From: Campylobacteraceae bacterium | Lineage (GTDB): Bacteria; Campylobacterota; Campylobacteria; Campylobacterales; Campylobacteraceae | Length of the DNA stretch: 9,524 nucleotides | Assembly: GCA_031259875.1 (NCBI GenBank) | Contig: JAIRKW010000095.1 | Location: forward strand, 1 to 9,524 | Direction of reading: 5' to 3' | In this document: in pieces, positions 1-6,239 of the stretch | How the letters are laid out: each line of letters starts with the position of its first letter | Position numbering within the stretch: position 1 is the first letter of the stretch | Notes under the pieces: generated by a model | Told to the model about the DNA's origin: nothing | What the model saw: the letters and a program-made list of their open reading frames with translations, nothing else | Databases searched by the model: none | Made by a program: the position numbers and the translations under genes

Positions 1-37
1 CTCAATCAATTATGCCAATTTTTAGACTTTTTATTTA

Positions 38-51
38 TTGCTTGCAAGCAA
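38..51. repeat. perfect 14-bp palindrome downstream of murD
   Basis: TTGCTTGCAAGCAA reads identically on both strands and lies about 85 bases beyond the murD stop codon. Neither strand has a T-run directly after it, so it is a poor intrinsic terminator. It could be a dimeric protein-binding site or chance. No gene is recognisable in positions 1-134. Confidence 0.5.
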
Positions 52-134
52 AGTGCGGTAAATTGATTTGGTATCTAAATTTTTATTTTTGCAAAAAACT
101 GCTCTTAATTTTCAAAAAATCAAAATTTTTATCG

Positions 135-1331
135 TTAATTTAATGCTTTAACCAACGATATAAAAAGTTCTCCGCGCTCTATGTACGAATTGAATTGGTC
201 TAAGCTCGCGGCTGCCGGCGACAAAAGCCCGACACCGTTTTTATCAAGCCGCTCATCAATCTTTTTTACAGCAACTTCAAGCGTTTTGCATTCATGCACG
301 ATTTTGCCTGTTTTTTCGGAAAAAGTTATAATTTTTTGAGCATTACTGCCAATGGCAAAAATTTCTACATCATAAGCTTTCATAAACTCAAAAAAGCGCG
401 TTAAATCAACACCTTTATCATCACCGCCAAGCACTATTAGTATCTTTTTGTCCTTGTATCGTTTTAAAGCTTCTATGGTTGCGTCTACATTTGTGCCTTT
501 TGTGTCATTCACCCAAAATCTGCCTTGATTGTCATAAAACTCTTCAAGTTTATGTTTGTCTATTTTGAAAGTATTGATTTTATCGATATCTGCTTCATCA
601 AAGAGTATTTTCGCAGCACTCAATGCCAAAAGCGCATCCAGTAAAAACGGCTCTTTAATATTGATTTCATTTATATCAATATCCATTGTTTTGGCTAAAT
701 CCGCAGAATCCTCATATCCTATAAGCATAGCGTTGGATGTAATGCTGCTATACTCTTTGGGAATAATAGCTACGCTGCCTTCTATCATGGATAAAAGCGG
801 TTTTAGTTTTGCTTTTTCATACTCTTCAAAACTTCCATGCCAACTTATGTGGTCAGGGCGTATCGGCAATAGCAGATACACATCAGGTGCTGCACGGTTT
901 GTATAATGAAGCGTAAAAGAGCTTGTTTCAAGTATCCAAAGCGGTGCGGTTTTATCTAAATTTGCAATAGGATTACCGATATTGCCGCCTTCTGCTGCAC
1001 CGCGCGATGCCAAAAGGTATTTTAACATTTGCGTTGTTGTGGTCTTGCCGTTTGTACCGCTTATCCAAACGGACGGCGGCATTTCAAAAAAATCATACTC
1101 GCTTGTTAAGTGTTTGGCTTTTTTAATTAAAGCGTGATTTGGCAAAAATCCCGGACTTGGAATATCAACATCGCTTTGAGCCGGATTATATTCACCGCAT
1201 ACAAGAAGTTTGTTGCCAAATTCATCCTGTGAATTTTCTTGAAATTTATCATCATATATAAAGCAATTGGGCGCAAATTTTTTGGCAATGGCTTTTGTTG
1301 TAATGCCATACCCAAACAGTGAAATTCTCAT
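135..1331 (-). CDS. murD: UDP-N-acetylmuramoyl-L-alanine--D-glutamate ligase (MurD)
   Basis: Cytoplasmic ATP-dependent Mur ligase that adds D-glutamate to UDP-MurNAc-L-Ala in peptidoglycan precursor synthesis. The 398-residue protein is somewhat shorter than E. coli MurD (about 438) but has all the landmarks in order: an N-terminal Rossmann-like UDP-binding part, the ATP loop GTNGKTT (residues 92-98), NIGNP (117-121), ETSSF (135-139), HISWHGSFEEYEKAK (161-175) whose last lysine (175) aligns with the carbamylated lysine of MurD, NDTKGTN (275-281), LGGDDKG (301-307), and the C-terminal SPAAASLDQF...RGELF (371-390) that binds the D-Glu substrate. The ATG overlaps the mraY stop as ATGA and has no strong Shine-Dalgarno, so translation is probably coupled to mraY. 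No terminator is evident after its stop. Nothing appears truncated. Confidence 0.97.
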   Translation of the reverse strand: MRISLFGYGITTKAIAKKFAPNCFIYDDKFQENSQDEFGNKLLVCGEYNPAQSDVDIPSPGFLPNHALIKKAKHLTSEYDFFEMPPSVWISGTNGKTTTTQMLKYLLASRGAAEGGNIGNPIANLDKTAPLWILETSSFTLHYTNRAAPDVYLLLPIRPDHISWHGSFEEYEKAKLKPLLSMIEGSVAIIPKEYSSITSNAMLIGYEDSADLAKTMDIDINEINIKEPFLLDALLALSAAKILFDEADIDKINTFKIDKHKLEEFYDNQGRFWVNDTKGTNVDATIEALKRYKDKKILIVLGGDDKGVDLTRFFEFMKAYDVEIFAIGSNAQKIITFSEKTGKIVHECKTLEVAVKKIDERLDKNGVGLLSPAAASLDQFNSYIERGELFISLVKALN

Positions 1332-2392
1332 CGTATTTTAAGAGCCGTGAGAGCTAAGAGATTTGATAAAAGCGCTATTATCCAAAAACGCACAATGATT
1401 TTATTTTCAGCCCATCCTTTTATCTCAAAATGGTGATGTATGGGCGCCATCAAAAAAACTCTTTTTTTACGCGCCTTAAAACTTCCCACCTGTAAAATAA
1501 CGGACAGTGTTTCCATTACAAAAACAAATCCCACAAAAATCAGTAAAAACTCATTTTTAGATATCACTGCCGAATATCCCATAAAAGCCCCAACGCTGAG
1601 GCTTCCACTGTCTCCCATAAAAACCTGCGCAGGATGACAGTTATACCATAAAAACCCGACAAGTGAACCAACGAGACTTGCAGCAACTATTAAAACTTCT
1701 CCTATACCCATAACTTTTGGCAGCAATAGATATGCGCTATAAGCGGCATTACCGCTTAGATAGACAAATGTTCCCAAAGTCAGCAGTGAAAATATGGACG
1801 GCATAGTCGCAAGCCCGTCAAGTCCATCAGTTAGATTTACTGCATTTGACGACGCTATCAAGACAAATGCCCAAAAAAACAGCGATACAAAGTACAAATC
1901 AAACAGCGGCTTTTTATAAAACGGCACATATAATTCAGTGGTCAACTCAGAATACGAAAATAGCAGTATGCACACTGCTGCTGCTGCTGCACACTGCAAG
2001 AAAAATTTGACTTTTGGTCTGAGCCCTGCACCATTTTTGCCTCCAATAATCTTTGAAAGGTCGTCTTTGAGCCCTATAAAAGCAAAAAGTATTAGAGTTA
2101 AAATTGCTCCGACTACATAAATATTATTTAATTTCGTGCAAAACACAGTGGCAAACAAAGTAGCGCCAACAAACACAAGTCCGCCCATTGTCGGAGTATC
2201 GTTTTTGCATTTGTGTGTACTTGGAGCAAGCTCGTAGATAGGCTGCGATGCTTTACGCTTTTTTGCCCACGCGATAAAGCGCGGCATAAGCCAAACAGTA
2301 AGAATAAAAGCCAAAAAAAACGCCACTAACGCACGCAAAGTGATATACTGGAAGAGGTTAATCCCCGCATGTCTGTAAAACCAATAAAGCAT
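1328..2392 (-). CDS. mraY: phospho-N-acetylmuramoyl-pentapeptide-transferase (MraY)
   Basis: Integral membrane enzyme that transfers phospho-MurNAc-pentapeptide from UDP to undecaprenyl phosphate, forming lipid I. Numbered from the start chosen here (354 residues), the diagnostic motifs are the Asp pair DD (110-111), NLTDGLDGLA (186-195), MGDSGS (259-264) and the PIHHHFE histidine cluster (His 319-321), embedded in about ten hydrophobic segments. A longer reading from ATG at 2407 adds five residues (MGGGL), but the bases encoding them contain GGTGGAGGT, a strong Shine-Dalgarno ending four bases before the ATG at 2392. The MLYWFYRHAGINLF start also resembles family N-termini. It is first in a two-gene operon with murD (4-base overlap) and diverges from gpmI. 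Length and motifs indicate an intact enzyme. Confidence 0.97.
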   Translation of the reverse strand: MLYWFYRHAGINLFQYITLRALVAFFLAFILTVWLMPRFIAWAKKRKASQPIYELAPSTHKCKNDTPTMGGLVFVGATLFATVFCTKLNNIYVVGAILTLILFAFIGLKDDLSKIIGGKNGAGLRPKVKFFLQCAAAAAVCILLFSYSELTTELYVPFYKKPLFDLYFVSLFFWAFVLIASSNAVNLTDGLDGLATMPSIFSLLTLGTFVYLSGNAAYSAYLLLPKVMGIGEVLIVAASLVGSLVGFLWYNCHPAQVFMGDSGSLSVGAFMGYSAVISKNEFLLIFVGFVFVMETLSVILQVGSFKARKKRVFLMAPIHHHFEIKGWAENKIIVRFWIIALLSNLLALTALKIR

Positions 2393-2396
2393 TAAA

Positions 2397-2401
2397 CCTC
2401 C
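2397..2401 (-). promoter_or_regulatory. ribosome binding site deciding the mraY start
   Basis: Minus-strand GGAGG, within GGTGGAGGT, lies four bases before ATG 2392. The alternative ATG at 2407 has no purine-rich Shine-Dalgarno in front of it, only T- and A-runs. The site therefore favours the 354-residue MraY over the 359-residue reading. Confidence 0.7.
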
Positions 2402-2439
2402 ACCCATTTTAAAAGTTGAAAAAAATTGAGAATTATTTT

Positions 2440-2448
2440 AATATAACA
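2440..2448 (-). promoter_or_regulatory. putative extended -10 promoter of mraY-murD
   Basis: The minus strand reads TGTTATATT here, an extended -10 (TGn + TATATT, hexamer 2445-2440) in an AT-rich upstream context. Promoters of this phylum typically lack a clear -35 box, which fits. Transcription would start near 2433, giving a leader of about 40 bases. Recognised by motif only. Confidence 0.45.
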
Positions 2449-2555
2449 ATATATAATTTTACATAAAAAGCGAAAAATATTTTTTTAAACACAAATTTTA
2501 GAGGATATCGGTAAAAAGAGATTTTCATGGCGAATCAGAGAAAAAATGGATATAT

Positions 2556-2810
2556 TTATATTTCTTTTTCAAAACAATTTACAATCCAAACAGCGATAAT
2601 AATCAGCGCAAAAAGTGATAGAGTAAGCACTATAGAACAAACTATTTTAAAAATCAGCACTGACTGCTCATAAATACCTTTTAAAATACCAATTGCAAAA
2701 ATATAATATCGATTCGGCTTTTTTATTTTTAGACAAAATAAGAAACACACTAATATAAAAAAATTACAACAAGCGTAATAAGTCTGCTGAACTTTATTAA
2801 TTTTATCCAA
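2556..2810 (-). CDS. hypothetical small membrane protein, possibly frameshifted
   Basis: I do not recognise this 84-residue frame. It reads from a TTG codon without a convincing ribosome site. It shows two strongly hydrophobic segments, around residues 17-27 (FFILVCFLFCL) and 52-78 (ending ALIIIAVWIVNCF), separated by a short basic loop KIKKPNRYY and ending FEKEI, so a two-pass inner-membrane peptide is possible. An ATG at 2827 lies upstream in another frame. One added T in either of two T7 tracts (minus strand over 2809-2815 or 2757-2763) would join that ATG to this frame and give about 90 residues. It may be a phase-variable gene, a pseudogene, a sequencing indel or chance, since hydrophobic frames are common in AT-rich spacer. 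Base composition resembles the spacer rather than the genes. Confidence 0.25.
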   Translation of the reverse strand: MDKINKVQQTYYACCNFFILVCFLFCLKIKKPNRYYIFAIGILKGIYEQSVLIFKIVCSIVLTLSLFALIIIAVWIVNCFEKEI

Positions 2811-3087
2811 AAAAATATAGTATTCATCAACAATGAAACGACAAGTGATACTAATTCAAAAAGTATTGCTCTGAGTTCTATTTTGTGAGTTATAACACTT
2901 ATTTATATGTTGAAATCAAATGTCTTTTCACACTATATCTCAAAGATTGGATTCTCATTTTATGGATTCTGTTCGTTCTTATTCTTGCATACATGCTAAA
3001 TCCGTTCGCACTTTTTATAAAAATACATCTTCTTTTCGAGCATATTTTTGACATATTAACATTACTTATTTTTTAGAAACTATGTAG

Positions 3088-3093
3088 TATTAT
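3088..3093 (+). promoter_or_regulatory. weak -10 candidate for gpmI-fabG
   Basis: TATTAT, about 30 bases before the gpmI ATG, in AT-rich sequence with T-runs upstream and no -35. A start near 3100 would leave a short leader containing AGGA (3109-3112) as a modest ribosome site. Motif-based only; other -10-like hexamers are possible in this composition. Confidence 0.3.
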
Positions 3094-3122
3094 AGGGCGC
3101 ACAAAATTAGGATTAAAAAGAT

Positions 3123-4598
3123 ATGAAATTTAATAAAACTATTTTGATTATAACAGACGGTATAGGACATAATGAACATAGCCAATTTAACGCCTTTGCC
3201 GCTGCCAAAAAACCAACTTATGATATGCTTTTTGAAAAAGTCCCTTATGCGTTTTTGAAGACTTCCGGACTTGCCGTCGGACTGCCTGAGGGTCAGATGG
3301 GTAACAGCGAAGTCGGTCATATGTGTATCGGAAGCGGCAGGATTTTATATCAAAATCTCGTTAAAATCTCAATGGCAATAGAGAATGGAACTTTAGCGCA
3401 AAACAGCATTTTAGCCAACTTTCTTGCCAAAAGCGGCGATATTCACATAATTGGGCTTGCAAGCGACGGCGGCGTACATTCGCATATTGAACATATAAAA
3501 GCATTAGCCAAAATAGCATCAAACAGAGGTAAAAAAGTTTTTTTGCACGCTATAACTGACGGACGCGATGTGAGTCCTGTTTTGGCAGCAGATTTCCTGG
3601 AAGATTTGCTCAGCATTTGCAACGATACTATCAAACTTGCCGCAATAAGCGGACGATTTTGGGCAATGGATAGAGATAATCGCTGGGAGAGAGTGGAAAA
3701 AGCTTACAATACATTTGTGAAAGCCGACAATAAAACCGCGCTTAGTGCGACCCAATATATCAAATCCATGTATGACAAAGGTATAACGGACGAATTTTTA
3801 GAACCAGCTGCATTTAAAGGATTTGAGGGAATAAAGGATAATGACGGCGTACTGTTTGCAAATTTTAGAAACGACAGAATGCGACAAATCGTAAAAGCGT
3901 TCGGGGAAACAGAGTTTGAACACTTTAAAAGAGAGAAAAAAAATCTAAATATTATCACAATGTGTGAATACGATAAGACTTTTGCTTATCCTATTTTATT
4001 TGCATCCCAAAAGCCTTCCGAAACGCTTTGCGAAGTCATATCCAAAGAGGGTATTTCACAATTTCACACAGCGGAGACTGAAAAATACGCGCATGTAACA
4101 TTTTTCTTTAATGGCGGCAAAGAGAGTCCTGTCGAAGGTGAGACAAGGGTTTTGATACCAAGCCCGAAGGTTAAAACCTATGATTTAAAACCTGAAATGA
4201 GCGCAGCCGAAGTAGGCGATACGGTACTTAAAGCTATGGAGGCAAATTATGGTTTTATAGTTGTAAATTTTGCCAATGGCGATATGGTTGGACATACCGG
4301 CAATTATGAGGCAGCAATAAAAGCAGTGGAAGCAGTAGACAAAGAAATTGGCAGGATTTACTCCAAAGCATGTGATTTGGGATATAAATTGATTCTCACA
4401 TCAGACCATGGAAATTGCGAAGCAATGAGAGACAAGGACGGCATGCTGACAAATCATACAATTTTTGATGTATTTTGTTTTGTCGCAGCAGATGAGGTAA
4501 CAAATCTTAAAAACGGCGGACTTAGCAATGTGGCAGCTACTGTTCTGAAACTTATGGGCATAAAAAAGCCGGACATAATGCAAGACGCACTATTTTAA
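3123..4598 (+). CDS. gpmI: 2,3-bisphosphoglycerate-independent phosphoglycerate mutase (GpmI)
   Basis: Cytosolic Mn-dependent enzyme interconverting 3- and 2-phosphoglycerate in glycolysis and gluconeogenesis through a phosphoserine intermediate. It has 491 residues, normal for the alkaline-phosphatase-superfamily type. Visible catalytic and metal sites are Asp12 in TDGIG, the nucleophile Ser62 in MGNSEVGH, SDGGVHSH (114-121), TDGRD (145-149), AMDRDNRWER (181-190), FRNDRMRQ (248-255), FANGDMVGH (383-391, with Asp387 and His391), SDHGN (427-431) and His445 in NHT. The phosphotransferase domain is split by the mutase insertion in the usual way. The start is supported by the family-like N-terminus and by Asp12 and Ser62 falling at the usual numbers; the ribosome site is only fair. 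fabG follows after 14 bases, indicating one transcript. It is sometimes named pgm in Campylobacter. Confidence 0.97.
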   Translation: MKFNKTILIITDGIGHNEHSQFNAFAAAKKPTYDMLFEKVPYAFLKTSGLAVGLPEGQMGNSEVGHMCIGSGRILYQNLVKISMAIENGTLAQNSILANFLAKSGDIHIIGLASDGGVHSHIEHIKALAKIASNRGKKVFLHAITDGRDVSPVLAADFLEDLLSICNDTIKLAAISGRFWAMDRDNRWERVEKAYNTFVKADNKTALSATQYIKSMYDKGITDEFLEPAAFKGFEGIKDNDGVLFANFRNDRMRQIVKAFGETEFEHFKREKKNLNIITMCEYDKTFAYPILFASQKPSETLCEVISKEGISQFHTAETEKYAHVTFFFNGGKESPVEGETRVLIPSPKVKTYDLKPEMSAAEVGDTVLKAMEANYGFIVVNFANGDMVGHTGNYEAAIKAVEAVDKEIGRIYSKACDLGYKLILTSDHGNCEAMRDKDGMLTNHTIFDVFCFVAADEVTNLKNGGLSNVAATVLKLMGIKKPDIMQDALF

Positions 4599-4612
4599 TA
4601 AAAGGACAAAAA

Positions 4613-5356
4613 ATGACATTCAGCGGAAAAAACGTTCTAATCACAGGCGCGGTAAGAGGAATCGGGCGCGAGATAGCTATCAAGCTCGCAGCAGAAGGAT
4701 TAAAAGTGTGGATAAATTACCGCTCCAATCCAAACGCAGCAGATGAACTGCAAACTTTGATAGAAAAAGATGGCGGCAAAGCAGCAGTTATAGGTTTTGA
4801 CACAGCTGACGAGGAGGCATTTATCGGCGGCATCAAGACTATCATCGAAAGCGATGGCGAACTCTCATATCTCGTAAATAACGCAGGTATCACGAACGAT
4901 AAATTAGCACTTCGCATGAAAAAAGAGGATTTTACATCAGTTATAGATGTGAATTTAACAGGCGTGTTTGTAGGATGCAGAGAAGCTTTGAAAATTATGA
5001 GCAAACAGCGTTTCGGAAGCGTTGTAAATATTGCTTCAGTTGTTGGACAAACGGGTAATGCCGGACAAGTGAATTACTCTGCCAGCAAAGGCGGTGTTAT
5101 TGCCATGACAAAAAGTTTTGCGCAGGAAGCGGCTTCCCGCAATGTGCGTTTTAATGCCGTAACGCCTGGTTTCATTGCGACTGATATGACGGAAAAATTG
5201 GGAGATGAATTTAAAGCAGCATTTATAGAAAAGATACCTCTTAAACGTTTTGGTTCGCCAAAAGACGTAGCCAATGCAGCAGCATTTTTATTAAGCGATG
5301 AAGCAGCTTACATTACAGGAGAAACACTCAAAGTCAACGGTGGAATTTATATGTAG
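4613..5356 (+). CDS. fabG: 3-oxoacyl-[acyl-carrier-protein] reductase (FabG)
   Basis: NADPH-dependent short-chain dehydrogenase that reduces 3-oxoacyl-ACP to 3-hydroxyacyl-ACP in type II fatty acid synthesis. At 247 residues it is the family's usual length. The Rossmann cofactor motif is TGAVRGIG (11-18), followed by NNAG (89-92), and the tetrad is Asn114 (VNLTG), Ser142 (NIASVVG), Tyr155 and Lys159 (YSASK). PGFIATDM (185-192) and the C-terminal ITGETLKVNGG are typical FabG. One small departure is Val14, where most FabG proteins have Ser (GASRGIG); the adjacent Arg is retained, so NADPH use is probably unaffected. AAAGGA lies 7 bases before the ATG. It lies 14 bases after gpmI and is probably cotranscribed with it. 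The rest of the fatty-acid genes resume at acpP after a gap. Confidence 0.97.
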   Translation: MTFSGKNVLITGAVRGIGREIAIKLAAEGLKVWINYRSNPNAADELQTLIEKDGGKAAVIGFDTADEEAFIGGIKTIIESDGELSYLVNNAGITNDKLALRMKKEDFTSVIDVNLTGVFVGCREALKIMSKQRFGSVVNIASVVGQTGNAGQVNYSASKGGVIAMTKSFAQEAASRNVRFNAVTPGFIATDMTEKLGDEFKAAFIEKIPLKRFGSPKDVANAAAFLLSDEAAYITGETLKVNGGIYM

Positions 5357-5364
5357 TAAAAATT

Positions 5365-5427
5365 TGGAGTGACACTTATAATCACTCCATCCAAAAAACA
5401 TACATGTTACTTGTGTGTTTTTTGGAT
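5365..5427 (+). repeat. tandem inverted repeats after fabG, possible transcript end
   Basis: Two adjacent hairpins start nine bases past the fabG stop. The first pairs TGGAGTGA (5365-5372) with TCACTCCA (5382-5389) around a 9-base loop. The second pairs 16 bases (5389-5404 with 5412-5427, one T-G wobble) around a 7-base loop; its arms carry A6 and T6 runs. They share base 5389, so the two stems abut. No T-tract follows either, so this is not a canonical intrinsic terminator, but it could end or protect the gpmI-fabG mRNA. Confidence 0.55.
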
Positions 5428-5874
5428 AGCTTGCAATTTCATATTATTTATTAAATTATCCAACCTGTTTTAATCTGACATATTTTCCAACTATAACTTA
5501 CTTGCATTATCCATATTTTCTTTATTCTTATTTGTTTCTATTCATTCTCCAAAATACAAAGATTGTTTGAATATACAAAGGCTGCCAAAAAACAATAAAA
5601 TTAAACATTATAAAGAAATGAGACAATTTGACAAAAGATTGACGGCGTGATTTTTATCAAACATCTTTTGCTTTACTGTTGTCAAAACTACTTAACTCTC
5701 ACTTTTGATTTATATTTGTTTTTATATTATTTTAAAACAATATTTTATTAATAATTTTCACTTCTCGAAAATAAAAATATTTAACGCACAGAGCGGCATT
5801 TGAGGTAAAAAATATCTTTTGCTGTAATGCCGGCAAAAATAAACAACATTATGTCGCGCCTTGCATTTTTATTT
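5428..5874. other. non-coding gap between fabG and acpP
   Basis: No plausible gene is visible on either strand. Two further structured stretches stand out: GACAA (5622-5626)/TTGTC (5679-5683) enclosing CAAAAGAT (5632-5639)/ATCTTTTG (5663-5670) with an inner TGAT/ATCA, and CGGCATT (5794-5800)/AATGCCG (5826-5832). Both contain ATCTTTTGCT. The role is unknown: an RNA element, a protein-binding region or remnants. From memory, C. jejuni carries respiratory genes at this exact junction. Confidence 0.5.
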
Positions 5875-5908
5875 TATAATAATGCTTTTAAGCTTATTTT
5901 GCTAAAAT
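5875..5908 (+). promoter_or_regulatory. putative acpP promoter region
   Basis: Two -10 candidates precede acpP: a perfect TATAAT at 5875-5880 and an extended element TGCTAAAAT at 5900-5908 (hexamer 5903-5908). The second would start transcription near 5915 with a leader of about 23 bases containing only the AAGGAG ribosome site. The long gap upstream means acpP needs its own promoter. No -35 is evident, as is usual in this phylum. Confidence 0.5.
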
Positions 5909-5937
5909 GGCACTAAATTTTTTTAAGGAGCACTCAT

Positions 5938-6168
5938 ATGGCATTATTAGATGATGTTAAAGAGGTAGTAGTAGAGCAATTAAATGTAAACCCTGAAGAG
6001 GTAAAAGAAGAGTCTAAATTTGTTGAGGACTTGGGTGCGGATTCGCTTGATGTTGTTGAACTTGTTATGGCACTTGAAGAGAAGTTCGACCTTGAAATTC
6101 CCGATACCGATGCAGAGAAAATTGTTACTGTAGGCGACGCTATTAAATATATTCAAGACCATAAATAA
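5938..6168 (+). CDS. acpP: acyl carrier protein (ACP)
   Basis: Small acidic carrier that holds the growing acyl chain on a 4'-phosphopantetheine arm during fatty acid synthesis and donates acyl groups to lipid A and phospholipid synthesis. It has 76 residues, close to E. coli ACP (78 codons). The attachment site is Ser36 in GADSLDVVELVMALEE, the recognition helix II motif, and Asp/Glu-rich helices flank it. The start is firm: AAGGAG (5925-5930) sits seven bases before the ATG. A strong intrinsic terminator follows immediately and fabF comes after it, so a short abundant acpP mRNA plus a longer readthrough mRNA is likely. This is the usual arrangement for a protein needed in large excess over its enzymes. 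No anomalies. Confidence 0.98.
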   Translation: MALLDDVKEVVVEQLNVNPEEVKEESKFVEDLGADSLDVVELVMALEEKFDLEIPDTDAEKIVTVGDAIKYIQDHK

Positions 6169-6182
6169 TTTTCCTCCGTATA

Positions 6183-6208
6183 AAGCCTGTCCTTAGGCGG
6201 GCTTTTTT
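6183..6208 (+). terminator. intrinsic terminator between acpP and fabF
   Basis: AAGCCTGTC (6183-6191) pairs with GGCGGGCTT (6196-6204) over nine pairs, two of them G-T wobbles, around the tetraloop CTTA. The T-run spans 6203-6208. It begins 15 bases after the acpP stop and ends 31 bases before fabF. Incomplete termination would set the acpP:fabF ratio. Confidence 0.85.
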
Positions 6209-6239
6209 GAATTGAATAGTTTGTAAAGGATTTGATTGT

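Larger units (their letters stand above)
2408..3122. other. divergent AT-rich spacer between mraY and gpmI
   Basis: About 715 bases between two divergent core genes, visibly more AT-rich than the genes beside it. It contains the two outward promoters and several short hydrophobic or basic reading frames: minus 2556-2810 (listed separately), plus 2885-3076 (GTG start, 63 residues, very Leu/Ile/Phe-rich) and plus 2527-2673 (ATG, 48 residues). None has a recognised domain, and only the last has even a weak Shine-Dalgarno-like sequence. They overlap or lie on opposite strands, so not all can be genes. The stretch may be decayed coding sequence or simple AT-rich spacer. Confidence 0.5.

Noticed and set aside
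51..59. AAGTGCGGT, identical to the Haemophilus DNA uptake signal core
   Set aside because: A single occurrence in a window whose genes belong to a different phylum; one 9-mer match is easily chance and I saw no second copy.
12..143. 43-codon plus-strand frame (MPIFRLFIYCL...) overlapping the murD stop
   Set aside because: No ribosome site, Phe/Leu/Lys-rich composition expected of AT-rich spacer, and it runs antisense into murD.
556..906. 116-codon frame antisense to murD
   Set aside because: A shadow of a clearly conserved gene; MurD motifs on the other strand explain the open frame.
2527..2673. 48-residue ATG frame (MANQRKNGYIY...) on the plus strand
   Set aside because: Overlaps the minus-strand candidate at 2556-2810, has no recognisable domain and only a weak purine stretch upstream.
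2885..3076. 63-residue GTG-started hydrophobic frame on the plus strand
   Set aside because: No Shine-Dalgarno, very low-complexity Leu/Ile/Phe content and spacer-like composition; the opposite strand is also open, so coding is unproven.
3704..3958. 84-codon frame antisense to gpmI
   Set aside because: Shadow of the intact GpmI reading frame, with no independent features.
5628..5656. TTGACA (5628-5633) as a -35 box for a transcript in the fabG-acpP gap
   Set aside because: The position 17 bases downstream reads TTTTTA, a poor -10, and -35 boxes are generally not used strongly in this phylum.
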